A stretch of 46,589 nt of DNA from an uncultured Sutterella sp. (GTDB taxonomy: Bacteria; Pseudomonadota; Gammaproteobacteria; Burkholderiales; Burkholderiaceae_F), in the NCBI GenBank assembly GCA_905198475.1, contig CAJKCQ010000011.1, forward strand, positions 1 through 46,589. The letters are read 5' to 3'. The position numbers and the translations under genes are program-made. This document shows positions 24,935-33,707 of this stretch, piece after piece. The notes under the pieces were generated by a model, which worked only from the letters and a program-made list of their open reading frames with translations, had not been told where the DNA came from and ran no database searches. Positions within the stretch are counted from its first letter, which is position 1. Every line of letters starts with the position of its first letter.

Positions 24935-26752
24935 TCAGTTGAAGGCCTTTTTGAGGTCAACCGGCATCGCCTGGTAGCCTGAGGTGCTCTTGAACTGGAT
25001 TTCAACGGAGGGCTCCTTCGCACCCCACTTGAATTCGTTGATAAAGGGGTTCGGAGCTGACGTGAAGGCGCCGGTCTTGAGGTCGTAGTTCGCACCAGCG
25101 GTCGCCGAGTAGGCGAAGACGGAGTCCTTGTCCGCGTAGTACTCGGTAAGCGACGTCACCGGGCTGTACCACTCGTGGCCGCGGTCCTTGCCGTACTCCC
25201 AGATCTGCTCGACGGTCATCTTCTTCTGGTCGATCTTGAAGATCACCGCGCGCGAGTACTTCATCTCGGGCAGAGCCGGCTGCTCCATGCCGCGCGCATC
25301 GCCGTTGTCGAAGACGGAGAGATAGAAGACGTCGGCGTTGGACTTCGAGTCGATGCGCCAGCCGGTGTGCTGCGTCCACGTCCAGTCGAAGTCGCCCTCG
25401 CACTTGGAGTTCTCGCACTTGATGGGCTTGCCGTTCTTGTCAACGGGCTTGAGGACCTTGTCGGCGAACTTCGGGCCCCAGCCGTCGGGCGATCCCATGA
25501 TCCACTTCACCTGGTGGTCGCGGCCGATCTTGATGAGCGCGGACTGGTGGCGCGAGCTGATGATGATCGAGTCGTCGGTCGGGTCGTAGTCGACCGAATT
25601 GACGTGGGCCCAGTTGCGGCCCGCGCCCGCGCCGACGATGTCGCCGAAGTTGTCGGTCTTGTCGAGCTCGGCCAACTGTTCGGCCGAGATCGTCTGACCC
25701 GCCTTCGAGGCGTCGATGTTGAGGCAGACGGCGCCCTGGTCGAGGGCCTTCAGAACGTTGTTGCGGTACGGATCAAGGATGTCCCAGAGACGCCATTCAT
25801 CGACAACCGTGCCGTTCTGGTCCACTTCGATGATCACGTCGCGCACCGTGCGCACGTGCTTGCCGTCCGGACGGGCGTGGTCGGCCGACGCGACGCGCAG
25901 CAGGTAGTTGCCGTTCTGCATCGGGTCCATCGCGTGCGAGTAGTCGGCGTAGCTGTCGGGCAGGCGCCGGTTGAAGATCTCGCGGCCCATCAGGTCGTAC
26001 TTCACGTAGCGCTGGCCGTAGCCCCAGGTGAAGGCGCCGTCCTTGTTCTGGCGGAAGCCCATCATGATGCCGGCCTTGTAGAGGTTGTCCGGATCGTAGA
26101 TGCGCGAGGGTTCCATGTACCAGCGGATCTCGCCCTTCGTGTCGTAGATGGCGTTCTGCGGGTAGCGGTTCCACTCAAGCGCGCCGCCCATGGGGTTGTT
26201 CCAAACCGCGCGCGTGGTGTTCGGGGTCGCGGCGATCATGTTGTTGATGAGGTAGAGGCGGTCGCTGAAGGCCGGATCCATCTTCTTCACGTTGGCCTTC
26301 GGGAAGACGGAAGTGACGCCCGCGTAGCCGGCGGTGGCGATGTTCGCCGGACCCGCATAGATGCGGTAGACCTCCTTCTCAACGCGCTCGCTCTTGCCTT
26401 CCGTCGTCTTCGTGTACGACACTTCAACGGTGTTGCGCCAGTCCGGATAGAGGCCGAAGACCGGGATGCCGCCGTGCGTGCGGACTTTGGCGTCGCTCAC
26501 GGTGTACTCGATCTCCTGGCCGCCTTCCTTCGGCACGATGCGCACGGAGACGTCCGTGACGGTGTAGCCGCCCGAGCGGATCACGGCCGTGAGCGGCGCG
26601 ATGCCATAGGGGTTGAGCATCACGGCGCCGATCTTGCCGGTGGTCGGGTAGTTGACGTGCGCGCCCGAGGCGCCGCCCATGGCGAAGGCGCCCGACGAGA
26701 GGGCGAGGGCGCCGAGGATGCCGGCGGTGAGGAGGGTGGTCCGGAACTGCAT
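24935..26752 (-). CDS. assT: Arylsulfate sulfotransferase (AssT) 2
   Basis: A 605-residue AssT paralogue with Sec signal MQFRTTLLTAGILGALALSS cut before or near AMGG. All four expected active-site elements are present: ADYSHAMDP, NWAHVNS, SSRHQSA and WTQHTG. The Cys pair is KCENSKCEG, a spacing like the E. coli AssT disulfide. An AGGAGA site precedes the ATG at 26752. It is divergent from LysR 2, with 164 bp between the start codons carrying a promoter and a dyad. No dsbL/dsbI pair, which accompanies assT in uropathogenic E. coli, is nearby. Confidence 0.92.
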   Translation of the reverse strand: MQFRTTLLTAGILGALALSSGAFAMGGASGAHVNYPTTGKIGAVMLNPYGIAPLTAVIRSGGYTVTDVSVRIVPKEGGQEIEYTVSDAKVRTHGGIPVFGLYPDWRNTVEVSYTKTTEGKSERVEKEVYRIYAGPANIATAGYAGVTSVFPKANVKKMDPAFSDRLYLINNMIAATPNTTRAVWNNPMGGALEWNRYPQNAIYDTKGEIRWYMEPSRIYDPDNLYKAGIMMGFRQNKDGAFTWGYGQRYVKYDLMGREIFNRRLPDSYADYSHAMDPMQNGNYLLRVASADHARPDGKHVRTVRDVIIEVDQNGTVVDEWRLWDILDPYRNNVLKALDQGAVCLNIDASKAGQTISAEQLAELDKTDNFGDIVGAGAGRNWAHVNSVDYDPTDDSIIISSRHQSALIKIGRDHQVKWIMGSPDGWGPKFADKVLKPVDKNGKPIKCENSKCEGDFDWTWTQHTGWRIDSKSNADVFYLSVFDNGDARGMEQPALPEMKYSRAVIFKIDQKKMTVEQIWEYGKDRGHEWYSPVTSLTEYYADKDSVFAYSATAGANYDLKTGAFTSAPNPFINEFKWGAKEPSVEIQFKSTSGYQAMPVDLKKAFN

Positions 26753-26842
26753 TTTCTTCTCCTGAGATTCGAGTGTTTGCCGTCTCTGCGGAGTCCCCGG
26801 GCCGTTCACGGGCCCGGAACGGGCTTCTCAGAGCTCCTTCCG

Positions 26843-26871
26843 TTGATCTAGGCGAAAAGTTTAGGTAGAGT
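26843..26871 (+). promoter_or_regulatory. Sigma70-type promoter for LysR 2
   Basis: TTGATC (26843-26848), a 17-bp spacer and TAGAGT (26866-26871) lie 46 bp before the ATG of the LysR gene. Confidence 0.45.
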
Positions 26872-26882
26872 GCGTTGCGCAC
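26870..26882. promoter_or_regulatory. Dyad at the LysR 2 transcription start
   Basis: GTGCG-TTG-CGCAC is a perfect inverted repeat overlapping the predicted -10 end and start site. It is a candidate autoregulatory operator in the AssT 2/LysR 2 divergent region. Confidence 0.35.
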
Positions 26883-26916
26883 GAAATGCCGACTTCCCAA
26901 CAGGATTTTTCGAAAC

Positions 26917-27909
26917 ATGACGAAAGGCTCTTGCGAAAAGCCGATTTGGTCCGAACTCTCGCTCGGCGACCTCCTCTTCTTCCTGAGCCTCATGGAGACG
27001 CAGAACCTCACGGAAACCGCGAAGCGGGAAGGCATGAGCCTCTCGACCGCCTCGCGGATCCTCAGGAAGCTGCGCGAAGTGCTCGACGACCCGCTCTTCC
27101 TGCGCTCCTCGCCCAACCTCATCCCGACGCGGCGCGCCGCGGAGCTCGAGCCCGGCGTGCGTTCGCTCGTCACGGACGCCCATGCGCTCGAAAAGCCCGA
27201 GGTCTTCCGCCCCGCAGAGCTCGACCGAGTCTTCCGCATCGCCGTCGCCGACAACGCCGTCTTCGCCGTCCTGCGCGGGTTCGTGAAGGACTTCTTCGCC
27301 GCCGCCCCCAAGGCGGGCATCGACTTTGTGCAGTTGAACGAGGAGCTTTTCGAGAAGCTCGCCTCGGGAGAAATCGACTGTGCGGTCTACCCCTCGAGCC
27401 GCGCGGTTCCTCAGGGCGTGCACACGCTGCGGCTCTTCGAGGTCGGCTACGCGCTCTGCACTCGGCCCGACCATCCCGCGGCCCAAGCCTGGCGCGCGTC
27501 GGGCGAAATCCCCTGGAACCTCGTGCGCCGCTGCCGGAAGATCCGGGTGAGCAACCGCGGCGCGACGCACTACGAGATCTATTCGCTCGATGAGAAGACG
27601 GTCTTCGGCGAGGCGTTTCTCGAGCGGGCGGTGACGGTGCCCTTCTTTCTCGCCGTGCCGGGGCTCCTCGCGGAAACGGACTTCGTCGCGGTGCTGCCGC
27701 TGCAGACCGCGCGGATGATGGCCGAAGAGGGCAAGGTCGCCGTGATGCCGCTCCACCCGCATGACGACGGTCGCAGCCGGGAGAGCTTCTGGACGCGCCT
27801 CATTTGGCATGAGCGCCTCGAGCGCGATCCGGCGATGGTCTGGCTGCGCGGCCTCATGAAGCTCTCGACCACCAGGGTGGGCGGCTGCGTCGATCAGGCG
27901 GATTCCTGA
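26917..27909 (+). CDS. LysR-type regulator 2 of the AssT island
   Basis: A 330-residue LysR-type protein. The DNA-binding domain runs LGDLLFFLSLMETQNLTETA, then MSLSTASRILRKLREVLDDP and FLRSSPNLIPTRRAAEL. The effector domain begins near LDRVFRIAVADNAVF, the same register as LysR 3. It is transcribed away from AssT 2, the classic arrangement for a LysR regulator and its target. The ATG at 26917 has AGGA about 11 bases upstream; a TTG at 26875 is less likely. The inducer is probably a sulfated or free phenolic, by context only. Confidence 0.87.
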   Translation: MTKGSCEKPIWSELSLGDLLFFLSLMETQNLTETAKREGMSLSTASRILRKLREVLDDPLFLRSSPNLIPTRRAAELEPGVRSLVTDAHALEKPEVFRPAELDRVFRIAVADNAVFAVLRGFVKDFFAAAPKAGIDFVQLNEELFEKLASGEIDCAVYPSSRAVPQGVHTLRLFEVGYALCTRPDHPAAQAWRASGEIPWNLVRRCRKIRVSNRGATHYEIYSLDEKTVFGEAFLERAVTVPFFLAVPGLLAETDFVAVLPLQTARMMAEEGKVAVMPLHPHDDGRSRESFWTRLIWHERLERDPAMVWLRGLMKLSTTRVGGCVDQADS

Positions 27910-27948
27910 GCACCTCCTCGCGTCGCCCGCAGCTCCAGGACAAAAGAA

Positions 27949-27997
27949 GAGGCCGCCCGGGCCGCTCCCCCATCCGGAGCGTCGCCCGAGCGGCCTC
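27949..27997. terminator. Bidirectional terminator between LysR 2 and AssT 3
   Basis: GAGGCCGC pairs with GCGGCCTC, with inner GCTCC/GGAGC pairing, and AAAAG lies to the left. The hairpin separates two convergent genes. Confidence 0.65.
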
Positions 27998-28031
27998 ATG
28001 GCGCTGTGAGCCTCTCAACGAGAGGAAGCGC

Positions 28032-29843
28032 TTACTTTTCGAACGCGGCCTTGATGTCCACCGGCATCGCCTGGTAGCCCGTCGTCGATTCGACGCGCAT
28101 CTCAACTGAGGGCTCCTTCGCGCCCCACTTGAACTCCTGCATGTAGGGGTTCGGGGCCGAGGTGAACGCACCCGTCTTGATGTCGAAGGACGCGCCCGCG
28201 GTGGCGGAGTAGACGAAGATCGAATCGTGGTCGGCGTGGTACTCGGTGAGCGAAGTCACCGGGCTGAACCAGTCGTGGCCCGCCTCCTTGCCGTAGCTCC
28301 AGATCTGCTCGACCGTGCCCTTCTTCTCGTCAACCTTGAAGACGACGGCGCGCGAGTACTTCATCTCGGGGAGCGGCGGCTGCTCCATGCCGCGCGCATC
28401 GCCGTTGTCGAAGGCCGTGAGGTACACGACGCCCGGCTTGCTCTTGGAGTCGATGCGGAAGGCCGTGTGCTGCGTCCACGTCCAGTCGAAGTCGCCTTCG
28501 CACGAGGCGTCGCCGCACTTGATGGGCGCGCCCTTGGCGTCGACGGGCTTCAGGACCTTCGAGGCGAAGTCGCCCTTCCAGCCGCGCGGCGCGCCGAGGA
28601 TCCACTTCACCTTCTTGTCGCGGCCGATCTTGATGATCGCGGACTGGTGGCGGGAGCTCACGATGATCGAGTCGTCGGTCGGGTCGTAGTCGACCGAATT
28701 GACGTGCACCCAGTTGCGGCCCACGCCCGTGCCCGGGATGTCGCCGAACTGATCGGATTCGTTGAGCTTCTTGATGTCCTCTTCGGAGAGCGTCTGGCCG
28801 GCCTTGGAGGCGTCGATGTTGAGGCACACCGCGCCCTGGTCGAGGGCCTTGATCACGGAGGAGCGGTACGGGTCGAGGATGTCGAAGAGACGGAATTCGT
28901 CCACGACGAAGCCCGCTTCATCCACCTCGGCGATCACGTCGCGCACCGTGCGCACGTTCTTGCCGTTCGGGAGCTTGGTGTTGGAGCTGCCGACGCGCAG
29001 GAAGTAGTGGCCGTTCTGCGCCGGGTCGAGCGAGTGGCTGAAGTCGTTGTAGCTCATCGGCAGACGGCGGTTCCAGATCTCGCGGCCCATCAGGTCGTAC
29101 TTGACGTAGCGCTGGCCGTAGCCCCAGGTGAAGGCGCCGTCCTTGTTCTGACGGAAGCCCATCATGTCGCCGCCGTAGTAGATCGAGTCGACGTTGTAGA
29201 TGGGCTTCACGAAGAGGTACCAGCGGTATTCGCCGGCCGTGTCGACGATGCCGATCTGCGGATAGAACGTCCACTGCAGCGCGCCGCCCATGGGGTTGTT
29301 CCAGACGACGTGCGCGCCCTTGCCCGAGAGGTCCTGGGCGTTGTTGAGCATGTAGAGGCGGTCCTTGAACTCCTGGTCCACCTTCACCGGGTGGACCTTC
29401 GGGAGGGCGGAGCGCTCAAGCGCGAGGCCGGAGGCTTCGCCGTAGAGGGGCGAGCCGTAGATCTTGTAGACGTCGGAGAAGGTCTCCTTCTTGCCGTTCA
29501 GAACACGCGTGTAGTTGACCTTCACGGAGTTGACGTAGTCCGGATAGAGACCGAAGACCGGAATGCCGCCGTGCGTGAGGAGCATGCGGCGCGAGACCTT
29601 GTACTTGATCTCCTGGCCCTGGGGCTTCGGGAGGATCGTCACGGTCGCGTCCTCGATCTGATAGCCGCCGTTGCGGATGACGGCGGTGAGGGGAGCGACT
29701 TCGTAGGGGTTGACTATGATTTCGCCCAGGTGCCCCTGAACTTCATAGGTCGTGCCGGGGCCCGACGGGCCGCCCATCGCCATGGCGGCGGCGGGGAGCG
29801 TCATGAGCGCGAGCATCGAGAGTTTGAAGGCGGTGGTCTTCAT
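28032..29843 (-). CDS. assT: Arylsulfate sulfotransferase (AssT) 3
   Basis: A 603-residue AssT paralogue. Signal MKTTAFKLSMLALMTLPAAA is followed by MAMGGPSGPG. Active-site elements are NDFSHSLDP, NWVHVNS (Val where the other copies have Ala), SSRHQSA and WTQHTA; the Cys pair is KCGDASCEG. The ATG at 29843 has AAGGAAAGGA upstream. It is divergent from LysR 3 across 200 bp. The propeller core is very close to AssT 2 and AssT 4, while the segment around residues 130-170 (after the GLYPDY motif) differs most among copies, which suggests substrate tuning. Confidence 0.92.
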   Translation of the reverse strand: MKTTAFKLSMLALMTLPAAAMAMGGPSGPGTTYEVQGHLGEIIVNPYEVAPLTAVIRNGGYQIEDATVTILPKPQGQEIKYKVSRRMLLTHGGIPVFGLYPDYVNSVKVNYTRVLNGKKETFSDVYKIYGSPLYGEASGLALERSALPKVHPVKVDQEFKDRLYMLNNAQDLSGKGAHVVWNNPMGGALQWTFYPQIGIVDTAGEYRWYLFVKPIYNVDSIYYGGDMMGFRQNKDGAFTWGYGQRYVKYDLMGREIWNRRLPMSYNDFSHSLDPAQNGHYFLRVGSSNTKLPNGKNVRTVRDVIAEVDEAGFVVDEFRLFDILDPYRSSVIKALDQGAVCLNIDASKAGQTLSEEDIKKLNESDQFGDIPGTGVGRNWVHVNSVDYDPTDDSIIVSSRHQSAIIKIGRDKKVKWILGAPRGWKGDFASKVLKPVDAKGAPIKCGDASCEGDFDWTWTQHTAFRIDSKSKPGVVYLTAFDNGDARGMEQPPLPEMKYSRAVVFKVDEKKGTVEQIWSYGKEAGHDWFSPVTSLTEYHADHDSIFVYSATAGASFDIKTGAFTSAPNPYMQEFKWGAKEPSVEMRVESTTGYQAMPVDIKAAFEK

Positions 29844-29896
29844 GGTCCTTTCCTTTTTCTGTTTTTGAAACGGCTCCAAAGCAGGGCTCGTCCGAG

Positions 29897-29912
29897 GGCG
29901 AAGCGCTTCGCC
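29897..29912. promoter_or_regulatory. 16-bp perfect palindrome between AssT 3 and LysR 3
   Basis: GGCGAAGCGCTTCGCC is fully self-complementary and lies 54 bp upstream of the AssT 3 start. It is a candidate operator or hairpin in the divergent control region. Confidence 0.35.
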
Positions 29913-30015
29913 GGAGGAACGTTTCGTGCGTCTGGTCCATGTCCGCGGGGAGGGGAGCACCCCGTCCGCGGGCAACGGGAAGATTCTCCCGTCATACGGA
30001 AGGGACCGCAATGGT

Positions 30016-30034
30016 CGGATTTCTTTAGAATCCG
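30016..30034 (+). promoter_or_regulatory. Dyad overlapping the -10 region of LysR 3
   Basis: CGGATT and AATCCG are separated by 7 bases, the same 6-7-6 geometry as the dyad before AssT 1. It encloses TAGAAT (30026-30031), a good -10 box. Its centre is about 19 bp before the LysR 3 ATG. Confidence 0.4.
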
Positions 30035-30043
30035 GGCGCCTCC

Positions 30044-31072
30044 ATGAAAAGTTTCTTTCACAAAATGAAAAACGACGCCGACGAATCGCTCTCCCGGGCG
30101 CTCCTCATCTTCCTCACGACGCTCCATGAACAGCGCCACCTCGGGCGCACCGCGCAGCGGCTCTCGATCAGCGTTCCGAAGGCGAGCCGCATGCTCGCCG
30201 AGGCGCGCGAAATCTTCGGCGACCCGCTCTACACGCGCTTCGGCCACGGACTCGCGCCCACGCCGCGCGCCGAGGAGGTGACCGTCCAGGCCGAGCGGGT
30301 GCTCTCGGCGATGAAGCAGCTCTTCGCCGAGGAGGCCTTCGACCCCTCGTCGATGAACCGGGTTTTCCGCATCGCGTGCCTCGACAATGCGGTGCCGATC
30401 ATGATCGAACCGGTGATCGAGGCGCTCATGCACCGTGCGCCTCATGCGGGCCTCGCGCTCATCCCGCACTCGGAGCTGACGCTCCTCAGGCTCCGCGCGG
30501 GTGACCTCGACTTTGCGATTTTCCCGGCCGTGCAGCTCCCGGAGGACTTCGAGAGCGTGGCGCTTCTCAAAACGCCCTACGTGAAGGTCGTGCGCGCCGG
30601 GCACCCGCTCGAGGAGATGCTGCGCACGGAGGGCGGCCCCGACGGGCTCCCCGCATCCCTGATCGAGCGCTGGCCGCGCGTGCAGATCTGCGTGCACCCG
30701 GACACGGACGGCGTGGACGAAGGCGTGCCGGGCGCGTGCACGATTCCGCTCAAAACGTCCGACACGATGATCTGGACGGAGTATTGGCTCGGCGCCGTAC
30801 GGCTCATGCACCGCACGAACGGCGTCTTGACGCTCCCGTGGCGCACCGCCCGCGCGCTCTCCTTCGACCGGCCGCTCACCGTCCTCGGGCGCGTCGAGAG
30901 CGTGCCCTGGCTCGAGCCTTCGCTCATCTGGCACATCCGCTCCATGCGCGACGTCGGGCACGAGTGGCTCCGGAGCCTCTTCATCTCGGAACTGCGCGGC
31001 GGGATGCAACCGCTCGAAGGCGACGAGCCCATCTACGGGCGGATTTCAGAGGGCGGGCGCATCGACTCCTGA
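30044..31072 (+). CDS. LysR-type regulator 3 of the AssT island
   Basis: A 342-residue LysR-type protein. The helix-turn-helix region is LIFLTTLHEQRHLGRTAQRL, then SVPKASRMLAEAREIFGDP and LAPTPRAEEV. The effector domain starts near MNRVFRIACLDNAVP. It stands between divergent AssT 3 and co-directional AssT 4, so it may control both. No ribosome site is obvious and the -10 box is only 13 bp from the ATG, so the mRNA may have a very short leader. Residue patterns match LysR 1 and LysR 2, indicating duplication with the AssT genes. Confidence 0.87.
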   Translation: MKSFFHKMKNDADESLSRALLIFLTTLHEQRHLGRTAQRLSISVPKASRMLAEAREIFGDPLYTRFGHGLAPTPRAEEVTVQAERVLSAMKQLFAEEAFDPSSMNRVFRIACLDNAVPIMIEPVIEALMHRAPHAGLALIPHSELTLLRLRAGDLDFAIFPAVQLPEDFESVALLKTPYVKVVRAGHPLEEMLRTEGGPDGLPASLIERWPRVQICVHPDTDGVDEGVPGACTIPLKTSDTMIWTEYWLGAVRLMHRTNGVLTLPWRTARALSFDRPLTVLGRVESVPWLEPSLIWHIRSMRDVGHEWLRSLFISELRGGMQPLEGDEPIYGRISEGGRIDS

Positions 31073-31354
31073 CGGCCTTCTGATCAAGGCCCGGAGGTGC
31101 CCTGCGCGCTCCGCCGGCCGCAACCGGGTTTGCGACGGCGCTGTTTTGATTTCCGCAACCAGCGCTTCCATTCCGCATGCCGACTGGGCAGGTTCTTCCC
31201 CGGGGCGGTGGCTACGACTTTCTGCCTAGACTTAAAGGATCGCCCCTTCTGCAGGTCCGACGCCCGGCCGCGACCCCCGCCGCCGGCGGAACGCCCGCGT
31301 TCCGCATTCAGACGCCGCTCCGCCCGAGGCCGATGCTTTCCAAAGGAGAAACAA

Positions 31355-33175
31355 ATGAAAACCCGCGTCAAGCTTCTCTGCGCCGCGCTCGCCTGCGCCG
31401 CTCCGATCGCCGCCATGTCCATGGGCGGCGCCTCGGGCCCGGCCACGAACTACATCATGCAGGGCCACATCGGCGAGGTGATGATGAATCCCTACGAGAT
31501 CGCGCCGCTCACCGCGATCATCCGCGACGGCGGGTATACGCTCTCCGACGTGACGGTGCGCATCGTTCCGAAGCCCGACGGGCGTGAGATCAAGTACACG
31601 GTTTCGCGCGAGCAGCTCCTCACCCACGGCGGCGTGCCGGTCTTCGGCCTCTACCCGGACTACCTCAACCACGTCGAAGTCTCCTACACGCGCGAGTTGC
31701 GCGGCAAGAAGGAGAGCTTCAAGGACACCTATCAGCTCTATGCGCCGCCCACGTACACCGAGGTCGCGGGCATTCCGACGGAGCGCCACACGCTCTTCGG
31801 CACCAAGGTGAAGAAGGTCGATCCGGAATTCGCCGACCGCCTCTACTTCATCAACAACCTCGCCGAGAAGTCCGGCATCGGCACGCGCGCGGTCTGGAAC
31901 AACCCCGAGGGCGGCGCGCTCCAGTGGGTCTTCTTCCCGCAGAACGCCGTGATCGACACGGCGGGCGACATCCGCTGGTACATGTTCGCCAATCCCATCT
32001 TCGACCTGAACAACATCTACAAGTCGGGCGTCATGATGGGCTTCAAGCAGAACGACGACGGCATGCTCACCTGGGGCTTCGGCCAGCGCTACGTGAAGTA
32101 CGACATCATGGGCCGCGAGGTCTTCAACCGCCGGCTTCCCTACCGCTTCAACGACTACTCGCACTCGATGGACGACGCGCAGAACGGGCACTACTTCCTG
32201 CGCGTGGCGAGCTCGAACTTCATCCGGTCCGACGGCCGCCACGTGCGCACGGTGCGCGACGTGATCGCCGAGGTGGACAAGAACGGCGTGGTGGTGGATG
32301 AATGGCGCCTCGCCGACATCCTCGACCCGTACCGCGACAACGTGCTCAAGGTGCTCGATCAGGGCGCGGTCTGCCTCAACATCGACGCCTCGAAGGCCGG
32401 CAAGACCCTCACCGACGAAGAGATCGCCGAGCTCGACAAGCAGGGCCACTTCGGCGACGTCGTGGGCACGGGCCCGGGCCGCAACTGGGCGCACGTCAAC
32501 TCCGTCGACTACGACCCCGAGGACGACTCGATCATCGTGAGCTCCCGCCACCAGTCCGCGATCATCAAGATCGGCCGCGACAAGAAGGTGAAGTGGATCC
32601 TCGGCTCGCCCGAGGGCTGGAAGAAGCCCTTCCAGCCGATGCTCCTGACGCCTGTCGACAAGAACGGGCAGCCCATCAAGTGCGAAGGGAGCAAATGCGA
32701 AGGCGGCTTCGACTGGACGTGGACGCAGCACACCGCCTTCAAGATCGACGAGAAGAGCAAGGGCGACGTGATCTACGTTTCGGCCTTCGACAACGGCGAT
32801 GCGCGCGGCATGGAGCAGCCCGCGCTGCCCGAGATGAAGTACTCCCGCTCGGTGATCTACAAAATCGACCAGAAGAAGATGACGGTCGAGCAGGTCTGGG
32901 AGTGGGGTAAGGAGCGCGGCCACGACCTCTTCAGTGCGGTCACGTCGCTCACCGAATACCAGCCCGACCACGACTCCGTGATGATGTACTTCGCCACGGC
33001 GGGCGCGCAGTATGACCTCAAGACCGGCGCCTTCAACACCGCGCCGAACCCGACGATCTTCGAGTTCAAGTGGGGTGCGAAGGATCCCTCGGTCGAGATT
33101 CAGCTCCTTGACTGCACGGGCTACCAGGCCTGGCCCTTCAACATCCAGAAGGCCATGGGCGCGAAGGCCCAATAA
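31355..33175 (+). CDS. assT: Arylsulfate sulfotransferase (AssT) 4
   Basis: A 606-residue AssT paralogue with signal MKTRVKLLCAALACAAPIAA, then MSMGGASGPA. Active-site elements are NDYSHSMDD, NWAHVNS, SSRHQSA and WTQHTA; the Cys pair is KCEGSKCEG. The start follows an AAAGGAG site 7 bases upstream; the frame is open further left, but that region has no family similarity. It ends at a strong TTCG-loop terminator. The 282 bp separating it from LysR 3 allow its own promoter. Like the others it lacks any visible dsb partner in this window. Confidence 0.92.
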   Translation: MKTRVKLLCAALACAAPIAAMSMGGASGPATNYIMQGHIGEVMMNPYEIAPLTAIIRDGGYTLSDVTVRIVPKPDGREIKYTVSREQLLTHGGVPVFGLYPDYLNHVEVSYTRELRGKKESFKDTYQLYAPPTYTEVAGIPTERHTLFGTKVKKVDPEFADRLYFINNLAEKSGIGTRAVWNNPEGGALQWVFFPQNAVIDTAGDIRWYMFANPIFDLNNIYKSGVMMGFKQNDDGMLTWGFGQRYVKYDIMGREVFNRRLPYRFNDYSHSMDDAQNGHYFLRVASSNFIRSDGRHVRTVRDVIAEVDKNGVVVDEWRLADILDPYRDNVLKVLDQGAVCLNIDASKAGKTLTDEEIAELDKQGHFGDVVGTGPGRNWAHVNSVDYDPEDDSIIVSSRHQSAIIKIGRDKKVKWILGSPEGWKKPFQPMLLTPVDKNGQPIKCEGSKCEGGFDWTWTQHTAFKIDEKSKGDVIYVSAFDNGDARGMEQPALPEMKYSRSVIYKIDQKKMTVEQVWEWGKERGHDLFSAVTSLTEYQPDHDSVMMYFATAGAQYDLKTGAFNTAPNPTIFEFKWGAKDPSVEIQLLDCTGYQAWPFNIQKAMGAKAQ

Positions 33176-33226
33176 CCGCTCCGCCGCCCGCGCGCCGGGC
33201 GGCGCGCATTCCGGTCATCCATGAAG

Positions 33227-33259
33227 AAGGCCGGTCCGGATTCGTCCGGGCCGGCCTTT
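33227..33259. terminator. Strong terminator with TTCG tetraloop
   Basis: AAGGCCGGTCCGGA pairs with TCCGGGCCGGCCTT (one G-T type mismatch) around a TTCG loop, ending in TTT. It serves AssT 4 and, on the other strand, the AssT scrap. Confidence 0.8.
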
Positions 33260-33292
33260 GCATGGAGGAGGCAGTCCTGCGCTCGAGTGCGG

Positions 33293-33349
33293 CTACTTTT
33301 CCCAGCGGTTGAACCCGTTCACGACGTCCCAGGCGACCCCTTGGTGTGG
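33293..33349 (-). pseudogene. C-terminal scrap of a fifth AssT
   Basis: The minus-strand frame ending at TAG 33293-33295 reads HQGVAWDVVNGFNRWEK. It aligns without gaps to the AssT 2 tail YQAMPVDLKKAFN, matching Gln, Asp, Phe and Asn at the same spacing. Upstream the similarity disappears. The short length keeps confidence modest. Confidence 0.35.
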
Positions 33350-33580
33350 TATGCCTTCGAGTCTAGGTAGACCATGCTGCGCGCCGAAACAGGCGGCCGC
33401 GCAATGGAGGTTTGCGCAGCGCGTAAAGGGAGCCAGGTCTCCTCAACATTGAAGCTTCGATCCACGGGAAGTCTGCGGGCGGCGTGCGCCGGCAAAACTC
33501 ACTCCCGTCCTCCGCCGGCAGGTCCGCGGCGCCGCGCCGCACTCCGCCCTCAGCGGCGGAGCTTCTCGGCACGGGACGGC

Positions 33581-33612
33581 AGACCGGCCCGGAATCGTCC
33601 GGACCGGGCTTC
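33581..33612 (-). terminator. Hairpin downstream of the EamA transporter
   Basis: CCGG-CCGGA and TCCGG-CCGG arms around ATCG resemble the hairpin at 33227. It lies about 100 bp past the EamA stop on the minus strand. No U-tract is visible. Confidence 0.4.
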
Positions 33613-33707
33613 TCAGTTGTGTTGGGGCAAAATCCGACCGTCGCCCGCTCCAGCTCGGCTTCCGTCGTGTGGAGCTTTCTCGGGCGGCCGGCGCTCTCGG
33701 AGTCAGG

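Larger units (their letters stand above)
33176..33707. other. Intergenic region with AssT scrap and two hairpins
   Basis: No intact gene is visible. The stretch holds the AssT 4 terminator, the C-terminal scrap of another AssT on the minus strand, a GTCTA-GG-TAGAC dyad at 33361-33372, and the hairpin after the EamA gene. Confidence 0.5.

Noticed and set aside
25175..26851. Long plus-strand frame opposite AssT 2, and similar frames opposite AssT 1, 3 and 4 and the GsiB-like genes
   Set aside because: Antisense shadows: the same kind of frame recurs opposite every paralogue because the coding strand is conserved, and none shows an independent domain.
33361..33372. GTCTA-GG-TAGAC dyad as an operator
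   Set aside because: It is not upstream of any intact gene and could be chance; kept only as a note in the intergenic entry.
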